This document shows, piece after piece, positions 34,891 to 43,360 of a stretch of 43,360 nt of DNA (within the stretch, counting starts at the first letter, position 1; the number at the start of each line of letters is the position of its first letter). The notes beneath the pieces were generated by a model. That model saw only the letters and a program-made list of their open reading frames with translations. It was not told the origin of the DNA and ran no database searches. The translations under genes and the position numbers were made by a program. The stretch covers positions 1 to 43,360 of the forward strand of contig MU277793.1 of assembly GCA_022385805.1 (NCBI GenBank), read 5' to 3'. The DNA is from Pilatotrama ljubarskyi. Lineage: Eukaryota > Basidiomycota > Agaricomycetes > Polyporales > Polyporaceae.

Positions 34891-36236
34891 AGGTTCTCTG
34901 CACGAATACTGCCCCGGCCCATCCGGGATTGGAAGAGCCAAGTTCAGATCGGCGCCTCACATGAACGGTCCTCATTCTTCAGCCGTTGCGACCGAGCAAG
35001 GCGTCTCTCTGGAGGTCCGGTGTGCCGACTCGATGGGTCTCTCTTCGATGGGTCTGTTGGTGTCATACTCCTTAGGTGTCGAGAACGCAAGCCAAGAAGG
35101 AGAGGAGGGCGACGAGAACAATGAGAGTTCGGACATGAGCATAAAGGGGGATAAGCGCCACTTGCGCCACGAGGGCGATATGTAGGAAAGAGACGATCTG
35201 CAGGCTGTGGGATGACGAGTAGAGATCCAGAGGGCCGTCTCATGATATATTTTAGATCCGCGGCGATATGGCGGAACGATATATGTACACTTTCAACCGT
35301 ATGACGTGCTGGAGCATTTTGACTGAGATGAATTTGTGTCTGAGTACACTCGCTCAGGGGCAGTATAGCAATCGAGTATGGATGTGTAGTCCAATCGGGA
35401 GTTACAATGTTCGGAAATAGATCTCTGCTATGGTATGAAGTTCGAGTACTTACACTACCACCAAGACCGTCACACAAACCTCAAATCGTCCTCCACCTGC
35501 CCTCTCTTTAACCATATCCCAATCGCCACGGTCTGTAAGCCGCCGTCGCCAGTGCCCGATATCGTGCTAACCTCAAGTCGGCCCTTGCGCAGCTTACTAC
35601 TCACTGCAAGCCCCGTCACCTGCTCCTAGTAGAGAGGTGGCAGCCGTTCCCGAGGCGGACGTATTGACTCACCGGAGTCGCGGATGAGTATCTTGGCTAA
35701 CTTTCGAGAAGGTCAAGGACACCCTTGGTGCGGATGGGAAAGCATGCTACACTCCTGGTGCTGGTGAGCAACGGTTAGTCTCTGTCCCTCAGATCACCGC
35801 CATGCACAGCAGCGGACCTGATCGTCAAGGGGATTTGGGCTGGGCTCGAAGACGGCCGTGGGAAAGGCTCATGGCGTCCTTCAAGTTGCCTGGCGGCGGG
35901 GGGATGGTCACCACGACTCGGATGATGGCTACGGATGGCAGCAATGTGATGGGCAGCCAAGCCGGCTGTGCATATCACGGAGCGGCCGCCCATGACGTGA
36001 GAAATCATACAGCTGGTCGCAACACACTGAGAAGGGCTCAGTGGCGGAGATAGCTTGGGCTCGAGAGCCACGCTCGCAAAAACGCTCGATATCGACTCAT
36101 CTCTCGCCCCTCGTAGTGGAAGTACTAGTCGAGCTTCACAGAGTAGCTCCCCCCGGTCCTGCTCACCTGCTCTCCGTGCTGGTCGCACCATGAGCGTTCT
36201 CCACCCGAGCCTCCCAGAGACCCAAAGCGAACCTCC
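34891..36236. other. Gene-free stretch
   Basis: 1.3 kb between the HET gene and the inverted-repeat element. No frame resembles a known protein. No P-loop or other part of the missing dynamin D head was found here. Confidence 0.4.
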
Positions 36237-36260
36237 ATCAGGAAAAATCCCCCGAGCGAA
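36237..36260 (+). repeat. Left terminal inverted repeat
   Basis: Perfect 24-base partner of 37491-37514 on the opposite strand. Confidence 0.85.
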
Positions 36261-37512
36261 AGAGCGATAATTTGCGAAAATTTTCGCTCATTCTCCGCCT
36301 GAGCTTGTTATCGCTCCTTAGCTAAGTCCCCAGCTAATTAGCAGCTAATATCTTACAAATAGCGAATGTTTGCCAGTATTCTTCCCACTTTTCTGTATCA
36401 CGCAGCTCGAGACACACTCATCACGCTCGAGGTAGGAGAACCAGTATTGATTCATACAAGCAAGGATGTACTACATCAGAAGTATAACTAGACAATCCCG
36501 AGTATGACTCGGAACGACCGCCAGTTCAGGCATCTGCGCTGTAATCACGACGAACTCGAACATAGAAGGGGTGTGATAGATTAGTACAAGCTACAGATAA
36601 CAATACCTTGACGTACCGGAGGGATGTTTGTTGCACAGAGCGAGAGCTCGTCGAGATGCCATGGCTGTCACCAGTACCCGGATACAGGGCGGACTCACTG
36701 ATGGGACCAGTCTTGCACTGCCATAGCTCCCCAGGCCACCGAGATGCTAAAGACGTTCGCTTAGACCGGAACACAGGGTTGGAAGGAGGGGAAGGAGATT
36801 AAAGAGACATTGACATACCAGGAGACACCGAGACAACCATGTTGACAAGGCAGAAGGCAGGATACAAGGTCCAGGAAGCCTCTCAGTACCAGAGGCACCC
36901 CGTAGTAGCCAGTGACAAGCAGCAGTGACGGAAGGGCACGTCCAGTCTACTGATATGCAGCAGTCAGCGAGACAGACACGAGAGGCAGCGCAGCCCAGGG
37001 TGAACCGACGAAAGCTAGAACATCAAGAGCAGAGACGACAGCCAGTGGCAAGTCAAAGAGTCAACGAAGACTGCAGTGCCAGATACCCAGAAAAGCGAGG
37101 GTAGACGAAGAGCACTTGAGGCAAGTTGAGTGATACAACACGACGCACGCAGTCGGACCAAGGGGCGAGCCACCGGACGGGGGTCGGTCTTATATATTCC
37201 GAGGCTACGTCAGCGCGCTAAACCCCACACTGCACGTGACCTAAACGGGTGGGCGCTTGTGAGGCACGGTACCCATCCTCGATGCAGCTCGACACCTCCT
37301 GCCAGTAATTCTATCGCACAAAGTCTTACAGCTCACCTCAAGGGCACTCCAAACGATTTAGAAGACGTAGTAGAGTTCGATTAGAAAGTATACGACACAC
37401 TCCTGATAAGTGCTAAACAATGAGCAGCTTATAGACAGAATATACGGACATTTTCCTAAAAATAGCGGATGAGCGCTAATTTAGCGCTCATTCGCTCGGG
37501 GGATTTTTCCTG
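36239..37512. mobile_element. Non-autonomous DNA transposon with terminal inverted repeats
   Basis: A 1274-bp element bounded by inverted repeats. Left 36237-36260 and right 37491-37514 are perfect reverse complements over 24 bases (starting ATCAGGAAAAATCCCCCGAG). The match weakens beyond that but keeps GAGCG-TAA. Just inside each end is a palindrome: GCGAAAATTTTCGC at about 36274-36287 and GAGCGCTAATTTAGCGCTC at about 37471-37489. The interior has no frame over about 85 codons, so no transposase. The 8-base flanks (ACCTCCAT and ATGTCTCA) do not match, so no target duplication is clear. The CAGG end loosely recalls hAT-type elements, but the superfamily is undecided. Confidence 0.75.
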
Positions 37513-37514
37513 AT
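37491..37514 (-). repeat. Right terminal inverted repeat
   Basis: Perfect 24-base partner of 36237-36260 on the opposite strand. Confidence 0.85.
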
Positions 37515-37823
37515 GTCTCACGGAACACTTCTGTTCCGAGATCGAGCGACACGTTCACGGGTCGCCTAACCATACCACACTCATCGAAACCGTCAGCGCG
37601 ATCTTCGAAGCTCTCGATGTCGCGCTCGAGGAGACGGCTCCGCTGTACTCCCGCCAACCGACTGCAGCGGTACACGTTCAGATCCTTCCAGGTGCCATGC
37701 ACAGGTAAAGACGGGAACGTTGCTGGCCTACTCCAGAACGTCGAACTGCAGCTCCGAGACCTCAGGACAAGCATCAGACAGTACGCTGCATCCTATCCCG
37801 TGCACTCGCGCGTGTGACTGCCA

Positions 37824-39226
37824 GTGTTGATGCTCACGGTCATGCCTGCTAGCCACCACCCGCGCGAGGCCTCAGCGAGCGCTCTCAATACCGCAATGCA
37901 AACCCTCATACACAGCTCGCAGCGGGACTGGTCGCCGCTCGTCATGGGGTGCTGTGAGAACGTTCGAGGCGTCCTCGTCCGACTGATCGACCAGATCGTT
38001 GACCAGTGCTTCGGTGACGCTCTCGAGCGGATGGCCGTGGCTAGGTACGTCCTGCGAACCTTCCCCAAGAGATACCACTTTTTTTCAGGCTGACCTGCCG
38101 GCATGGACAGTGTAGCCACATCGCTCCTCCATGAGCGTTATCGCACGATCTGCGAACAGCTCGCCTTTGTGCTCCAGTACGAAGCGGACCCGCCCGCTAC
38201 GAGGAGTACCGAGCTGTTGTCCCTGCTACGTGTAAAGCACCTCGGAGTGCTGGAGGAAGCGTTAGCCCGAGTCGGTGAGCAGGACCCGACCCTAGTCGCT
38301 GGGGAGTGTCAGCTTGCGAGGTTGAGCTTGTCGAGTGTGCCTGCTGCGAGTCCTTGCGGTGGGGAAGAGCACAATCCCAGTCAGCGGAGTCACTTGCTTG
38401 CTATACATCGCGAGGACAATACTCTTCCTGCCAGCTCAGCGACAGTAACGGCGACGGTCGACTCGGAGGGAACCGGGAATGAGGCTAGCGCCCCTTCGAG
38501 TCCCAAGGCAGAGAGCGGACCTAATGTAGCGGCGATGGCAGATGCACCTGCTGAATCACCCCGTACGTGCCCATCGTAGTCCGTGTCCACTCCAGCAGCA
38601 GCCACGTTAACGCGGCGTACTCCTAGCGTCCGATTCACCTTCCCGGATCGAGTCAGAGCAACCAGCCAAAAAGCGTGAAGGCAAGTTCGACAACGATGAC
38701 GAGGTAGAACAAGAAGAACTCGGGAGCCCGACGAGGCGCGTATACACCCATCAACAGGCTGGTAGGCGCATCTGCGTTCTTCCTCGACGAGGCGGCAAGA
38801 GCGCCCCACCGCTGAGCGTGGAGGAAGAGTCTGCACGAGAAGTGGGAGAGATCCTCGCTAAAGATCCAACGTATGCGATGCCCCTCACTGGAAGCCTCGG
38901 TGTGAGCCCCGAGCTAGATGTGGTCATCACGGAGTACGCGGAGGAGCTGGCGGCTATGACTGACATTGCAGCTTATGGGGATGTGTCTCGCATGGTATGT
39001 ACACTACGATATGTCTGCTTGGAGAGACGGCTCCTGAGCGTGTATGGGGTTTTGCTGACCTGGGTGGGTGGATGTTGCATTACAGCGACTCTTGGACAAC
39101 TTGCAGCATGTCATCGACCGCCATATTCTATACGCATTTTCGGAGGGCCTGTGGACGGCATTCAAAGACACCCAGAAGCGGATACCAGGGATGCCCTTGA
39201 GGAGCGGCAATTCAGTGGGATGGTGA
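37824..39226 (+). pseudogene. Mx-like dynamin D relic: stalk and partial GED only
   Basis: Homologous to the C-terminal half of dynamins A-C but with no GTPase domain. It begins with ALNTAMQTLIHSSQRDW and ENVRGVLVRLIDQIVDQC, matching A's YPAKRSLIHEFQKTWEAN and its following helix. An intron-like gap (38045 to about 38089) follows, then MDSVATSLLHERYRTICEQL with QYEADPP (A: MDQVHQCADKTVEHL), a Ser/Pro/Glu linker, then EYAEELAAMTDIAAYGDVSRM. A second intron (~38997-39107) leads to RLLDNLQHVIDRHILYAFSE. The frame does not join cleanly before the MDSVATS exon, and the linker has stops around 38579-38700. The GED ends early after KDTQKR, lacking the final helix and the FNFG end. It lies 0.3 kb from the inverted-repeat element. 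Confidence 0.75.
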
Positions 39227-39569
39227 GATGGTCTGACTAGCTATAGTTTGGTTTACTACTACTGTTCCTTCATAATTCTGTGACTTTCTGGCTGAGGAAG
39301 AGCCATGGTCAGTTGTGTGCTCTAAGGATTGCTGATAGCATAGTATGTGTGCCACTGCTGAGCATGATTCCACTGCCGTCCCATCCTGCTTCCATGAACA
39401 TCTTGCAGTGCATCATCAAGAAGATCGGAGCTGCTCATAGGTCTCATCCTCAAATGCCACAGCGTCCTCCCAAGTGACGTTTGCGTGCTGTCCTACATAT
39501 CCATGAGATGGGTGACAATGTACCCAGCGAGCGAGCTCACTGGGACTCGGAACACTAGCCGCCGATCAG

Positions 39570-39959
39570 TGGCTACTACCTCCTCTGATTCACCCAAGTT
39601 CTGGACCTTCCGAGATTGTATGCGGCTGTGGACGGCTGCAGTACCATGATACGTGGGTGGTCCTGGTTAAGGAACAGCAGCTCTTGTACGCCGACTTGTT
39701 CTCTACACCCCAGACATACAGGATTGTCATCCCGGGATGGTGCTTCTCCGAACTGAAATCACGCGGGTGCAATTCAGACTGCGACTCCGGGGAAGACCTA
39801 TCCATTGCCGTCAACAAGGGCAAGCCTCACAGGACAATCTCGCAATTCGTGGCTCAGCAGGGCATTCTGCTGGAAACTCGGGTGATGTGGATTGGGGAGC
39901 TCTCTTCTGTAATGGCGCTGCCGTTACACGAGCCTCAAGACTTGTTCCGGCGCCTGTGA
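39570..39959 (+). pseudogene. HET-protein C-terminal fragment
   Basis: The reading frame 39657-39959 contains TYRIVIPGWCFSELKSRGCN followed by SGEDLSIAVNKGKPHRTISQ. This matches the intact HET gene's QCSVLIPEWCLSSLSAAGW and its ALSILAHPGELHEIVFQ. No HET core was found upstream, and stops break the frame just before. It is a short remnant of a third HET-family gene. Confidence 0.6.
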
Positions 39960-40499
39960 AGACCCAATTAGCGAAGTGTTTATATCTGTTTGTAGTTCTA
40001 TGGACCCCCCGCCTCGACCAGCGTATGGTACACTCCGCGCCACAAGTGTGTAGCGTGGCCTCGTCACTTATATGCTGGCCCTCGCCGTTCTGTACCCTCG
40101 TCGAACCAACGCCGTTCTTTCACGCATCTGGCTCCTCGCTTGCCTCGTCTCGCTCTGTCTGCCCGAGCTCGGCTTCCATCGTAACGCGCTCGCCCTCTCG
40201 TGCTCGCCTCGTCTCGCTCTCGACACGTGCCCTTACAGTTTGGTTCAACCGCCAAACCCCTATCCAGACGACTTGTCCCTAGGTCTGCCCCATAGAATTT
40301 GGACCCATTCGCAGACAACCGGTATTTTTCTCGTCCTCGATTCTCTCGTTAAGCGCCAAAAGCGCTCGTATTCTACTAACAGCATAATTTCTACCCAATG
40401 TCTTTCTCAGGTACATTCGACGCCTCCAGGATGGAATCCTAGGGCGATCCGTCGTCCGCAGGGCTCCCCTCAGAGCCCAGCGCGTCCTCCTCGGGCATT
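39960..40499 (+). other. Possible gypsy LTR/leader
   Basis: C/T-rich sequence directly upstream of the gypsy gag start, without a gene of its own. By position it should be the 5' LTR and leader of the gypsy remnant, but no second LTR is in the window, so its ends cannot be fixed. Confidence 0.4.
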
Positions 40500-41283
40500 A
40501 TGGACGACAACTCGCAGCCCGGTGCGGTCTCTCAAGTGGAGCCCCAACCTGCTGCCCCTGGCGCCCCCGATTCGTCTGACATAGCAGCCATGCAGCAGCT
40601 TCTTGAGTCCGTCGTGGCTCTCGGACAATTGACGGTGACCCAGCAGGAGATGCAATGACTCCAAGGCCGCGCCCTCGAGCTCCTCGTTGACCGTCTCGAA
40701 CACAATCCCATAGTTGTCAACCCGGCAGCGACCTGGACAGCGCCCTCCGCCTCGAACTACAGGACCATGCAGAGGTGATCGCCCTCGGCATCGTCTCTGT
40801 ACCGTACCCCGTCATTCTGGGTATGGATTGGCTGCAACACCACAATCCCTCGATCGACTGGGTAAAGCGCAAGCTTGCGCTCTCGTGCTGCGGCATGAAC
40901 CCGTCGTTTGTGTCGGCGCTGGGAAAAGGCCTAGGCCTTGCACCTTCGCCGTCTTTTGTTTCCTTCCTCCACTCTTGTGCTTTGACAACGGTCGGTCTAG
41001 GCTTAGGTCTTAACGGCCGTGTCCTCTTGCCCTCGCATCCCGACAACATCACGTGCTCTGATCAAGCGACATGTGCGCCTGCTTCCCGAGGCATCTCGTA
41101 CCTGGCTACTTCGACAATTCCTTGGCATGCCCCTCGACTCTCGCTCCCCTCGCTCCCTCGTCCCTCATCCCCTTGCTCTTCACTCGCGTCCGACATTGGC
41201 CGCGGTCAAATCGGCGCACCACCACCCGCTCCTCTCTCAATTCCGCCCCCGTCTCTTGTGCTACCTGACTCCTCATTCGACAC
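40500..41283 (+). mobile_element. Deleted Ty3/gypsy gag-protease remnant
   Basis: A gag-like start (ATG at 40500, MDDNSQPGAVSQVEPQPAAP, then QQLLESVVALGQLTVTQQEM) meets a stop codon at about residue 53. In another frame, at about 40775-40862, comes a gypsy protease-region signature, VSVPYPVILGMDWLQHHNPS followed by IDWVKRKL. This sits only ~270 nt after the gag start, so most of gag, the zinc knuckle and the start of the protease are deleted. No reverse transcriptase or integrase follows, because the copia LTR begins at 41284. It is an inactive internal-deletion derivative cut by the copia insertion or abutting it. Confidence 0.75.
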
Positions 41284-41553
41284 TGTTGAACTAGGCGCTT
41301 AGTAATAGCAGCATAGTCAACCAGTCGCACTTAGTCATAGGTGCTGACACACGGACAATAGAGTTTGTGGCTGGTAGATACTGGATAGTTCTAGCACAGT
41401 CACATGTACAAGTAGTATATAAGACCGCTCTGTAGGAGCGGATCTCTAAGTCGCTTTCTATCCTCAACCACTACGTGTGCCTCTACCAAGTGCTCCACAG
41501 GTAAGCTGAGCCTAGCGGGCTTTCCGCTGCGTGCCAAGCCCTGCTCAACAGGT
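41284..41553 (+). repeat. Copia 5' LTR
   Basis: 270 bp, beginning TGTTGA and ending TCAACA, a 6-base inverted terminal pair. The 3' 187 bases match positions 1-183 closely. A TATATAAG lies at about 41415-41422. A strong intron donor (GTAAGC, 41501) lies near the 3' end. It is followed directly by the primer-binding region and 272 bases later by gag, so it is the 5' LTR of the element that runs off the window. Confidence 0.92.
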
Positions 41554-41806
41554 TATAAGCCCTGCTTGATGCCTGAGCATGCACCCTCGTTGGCTGCAAC
41601 TCGGTGCTCGCAGCTCAGCCTGATCCCGACATCGCCTTTTGATGGCTCGACGTCGTGGAGCACAGCGAGCGCCTTTGTGGCCGCTGCTTGACACTGTGCG
41701 CCCACTGTGGCTGCCCGTTGTCAAGGGAGCTGTCAGCATTGCTGCATAGCGCCGCTATGGCCGCTCTCATTGCGCATGGACATATGCTGACTGTCTGTCT
41801 CCACAG
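41501..41806 (+). other. Candidate leader intron of the copia element
   Basis: Donor ACAG|GTAAGC inside the LTR, branch-like GCTGAC at about 41786, and acceptor TCCACAG ending at 41806, 20 bases before the gag ATG. The 306-nt span includes the primer-binding region. The donor is conserved in the other LTR copy as GTAAGT. Confidence 0.6.
41554..41570 (+). other. Primer-binding region
   Basis: GGTTATAAGCCCTGC directly follows the LTR end, where the minus-strand primer-binding site of an LTR retrotransposon must lie. The tRNA was not identified. Confidence 0.5.
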
Positions 41807-41825
41807 AACTCCCTCCATCTTCAAC

Positions 41826-43360
41826 ATGTCCAACCAGCTCCAGCACATCGTCCCCGTTTTCGATGGCTCCGGCTACCAGCGCTGGGCAGACCTCATGAAG
41901 GCCTACCTTCAGCAGCAGGAAGTCTGGATCGTCGTCAACCCTCCTCTGGGGTTGGGTGCCCCCACACTCACCGAAGATGGCTCCAACCGCGGCGAAGTCC
42001 TTGCCTGGGCTCAAGCTGAGTCCAAGGCTCAAGGCTCCATCCGCCTGCGCCTCAACCAGGAGGTCTCCGAGATCGTCAAGGACGAGACCACAGCAAAGGG
42101 GCTCTGGGACGAGCTCAAACGGCTCTATGGCAAGACGTCGGCCATGGGGACCTTCAATTTCTTCAAGGCCGCCATCAACACCCGTATCCCCGCCAACGAG
42201 CACCCTGGCCCCGCTATCGCAAAGATCCAGAGCAATCTGGATCGACTCGTGGGCCCCGGTCTCAACATCTCAGGCAACCTGCGCACCCTCATCATGTTGG
42301 GTGCCGCACCTCCGCGCTACGAGACCGCTATCCAGCTCTGTCTCAACGACTATGAGCTAGCGGAGCTCACAACGGGCAACGCGCGGGAAGCCCTCGTTGC
42401 CTCATGGGAGGCGACGAACGGCAAACAGCGCTCGCAGCAGAGCACCGGCCCCCAGGCCAGTAAGCTCAGCGCGATCAAGCGCAAGGGGAATGACCCCAAC
42501 TTCTCGCAGCAGCAGCGCTCCTCCGGGCAGCAGCAGCAGCAGCAGAAGAAGGCCAAGCGCGGCAAGCGCGCCGTCAAAGGCGGCAAGGGCAAGGAGCGCG
42601 ACGATGGTCATCACGACCACGCGCACCTTGCATCCACGGTCACCATCACCATCGACCCATCCGTCGTCGACCCTCGCGCTCTCTTGCGCAAGCCGGTCCA
42701 AGTCAACGGTCCTGAGGGGGAGTCTAAGTACCCCACTCTCAAGCGCGCCTTTGGTCTTGCTCGCGAGATCGACGTCACCCCCTCCTTCGAGACTCTTCGG
42801 ACTCTCGAAGACGTCGTTCGCAACGACAAGGGTGAAGGCAGCAGCCGGATCGTCGAAGTAGACTCGGACAGCGACTCGCACACGTCAAAGCGCACTCGCC
42901 TCTCTCTGGCTGAGCGCATCGACTGGGTCAGCAACGTCGACCTTGGTGAGGCGATCGACCGCCACCTCAACGACGAGGACGCCGACGAGGACTACGACGT
43001 CGCAGTCACCCCAGACAGCGACATCGAGGACGAACTCGCGCGCGCTGCCGGACTCGATGAGCAGTACTACGAGCAGATGAGGTCAGTACCTTGCCCTCAC
43101 TCTTACAAACAACACGCTAACGCGCTTTCTATAGCTGCGGCAACTAGCGTGGGGGAGCATAGTTTACAGTCTCCTGTTTGTATAGTAGCAGAGAATCTAT
43201 GTCAGCATTCGCGCTCGTTCGCTGAGTGTGCTAGATGTAAGGGCAAAGGGAAAGACGTCTCCATTTCGACATGGATGCTCGACTCGGGAGCGTTGATGCA
43301 CTTCACGTATGAGCTCGACGACTTCATTGAGTACGAACCGCTCAAAGAGTTCATACCGCT
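41826..43360 (+). CDS. Copia gag and start of protease (runs off window)
   Basis: Open without a stop from ATG 41826 to the window end (over 511 codons). The start MSNQLQHIVPVFDGSGYQRW and LWDELKRLYGKTSAMGTF are the copia-type Gag (UBN2-like) pattern. A Gln/Lys-rich basic stretch (res ~215-260, QQQQQQKKAKRGKRAVKGG) stands where a zinc knuckle would usually be; no CCHC motif was found. An acidic region follows, then about residues 478-500 WMLDSGALMHFTYELDDFIE, the aspartic protease with its DSG active site (ALMHF where related elements usually have ASRHF, from memory of the family). Integrase and reverse transcriptase would lie beyond the window. The element looks young: the frame is undamaged. 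Confidence 0.88.
   Translation, partial: MSNQLQHIVPVFDGSGYQRWADLMKAYLQQQEVWIVVNPPLGLGAPTLTEDGSNRGEVLAWAQAESKAQGSIRLRLNQEVSEIVKDETTAKGLWDELKRLYGKTSAMGTFNFFKAAINTRIPANEHPGPAIAKIQSNLDRLVGPGLNISGNLRTLIMLGAAPPRYETAIQLCLNDYELAELTTGNAREALVASWEATNGKQRSQQSTGPQASKLSAIKRKGNDPNFSQQQRSSGQQQQQQKKAKRGKRAVKGGKGKERDDGHHDHAHLASTVTITIDPSVVDPRALLRKPVQVNGPEGESKYPTLKRAFGLAREIDVTPSFETLRTLEDVVRNDKGEGSSRIVEVDSDSDSHTSKRTRLSLAERIDWVSNVDLGEAIDRHLNDEDADEDYDVAVTPDSDIEDELARAAGLDEQYYEQMRSVPCPHSYKQHANALSIAAATSVGEHSLQSPVCIVAENLCQHSRSFAECARCKGKGKDVSISTWMLDSGALMHFTYELDDFIEYEPLKEFIP
43082..43134 (+). other. Candidate retained intron at the gag end
   Basis: A 53-nt segment with donor GTCAGT, branch GCTAAC 15 bases before the end, and acceptor TATAG. 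Unspliced, the frame stays open into the protease. Spliced, the frame reads SCGN and stops at 43145-43147, giving a ~422-aa Gag alone. Confidence 0.6.

Noticed and set aside
36239..37512. Treating the inverted-repeat element as the cause of dynamin D truncation
   Set aside because: No GTPase-half sequence was found on the other side of the element, and the relic begins about 0.3 kb away, so an insertion into the gene cannot be shown.
1..41553. One giant element bounded by the two copia LTRs
   Set aside because: The LTRs are in the same orientation 41 kb apart, but the left one lacks an internal region and the right one is a normal 5' LTR with primer-binding region and gag after it; they belong to different insertions.
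1..43360. CRISPR arrays, tRNA or rRNA genes
   Set aside because: No regularly spaced repeats and no recognisable tRNA or rRNA sequence were seen on either strand by eye.

Overview
The window looks like nuclear DNA from a filamentous basidiomycete, probably an Agaricomycete and perhaps a polypore. The order-level placement is inference. Genes are GC-rich and split by many short GT..AG introns of about 47-87 nt. The gene families (HET-domain proteins, Mx-like dynamins, F-box proteins, Set3-type PHD/SET protein, copia and gypsy retroelements with fungal-style protease regions) fit that group.

Layout. Positions 1-208 hold the 3' part of a copia LTR. Positions 1285-3529 (-) encode a leucine-rich acidic protein of unknown function. 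Positions 4200-5054 (-) encode mitochondrial Mn superoxide dismutase, with a compact TATA/ATF-CRE/E-box promoter. From 5.5 to 20.2 kb there are three related Mx-like dynamin genes on the minus strand: A is intact (791 aa), B is degraded, and C is intact (890 aa). Two tandem F-box paralogues on the plus strand lie between A and B. Positions 20.8-25.9 kb (-) carry a large Set3-like PHD/SET protein. Positions 27.5-28.7 kb hold two convergent housekeeping genes, mitochondrial ribosomal protein uS17m (+) and prefoldin subunit 6 (-).

From 30.5 kb onward the window is accessory. It contains a 5'-truncated HET pseudogene, an intact HET-domain gene of 689 aa (32764-34890), a 1.27-kb non-autonomous element with perfect terminal inverted repeats, and a C-terminal-half relic of another Mx-like dynamin. 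These are followed by a scrap of a third HET C-terminus, a deleted gypsy gag-protease remnant, and the 5' part of a copia element (LTR, leader, gag, start of protease) that runs off the window end.

Two points stand out. First, Mx-like dynamins (two intact, one degenerate, one headless) lie in the same 35 kb as HET genes in several stages of decay plus F-box duplicates. That birth-and-death pattern suggests a defence or self/non-self island, but this is inference. Second, the copia element carries two good candidate spliceosomal introns. One starts in the LTR and would remove the primer-binding region. The other lies at the end of gag, where splicing creates an immediate stop while retention keeps gag-protease open. 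Together they would form a splicing switch between Gag mRNA and genomic/Gag-Pol RNA.

Exon boundaries were read by hand from GT..AG signals, phase and alignment among paralogues in the window. All intact gene models sum to whole codons. No tRNA, rRNA or CRISPR array was recognised.
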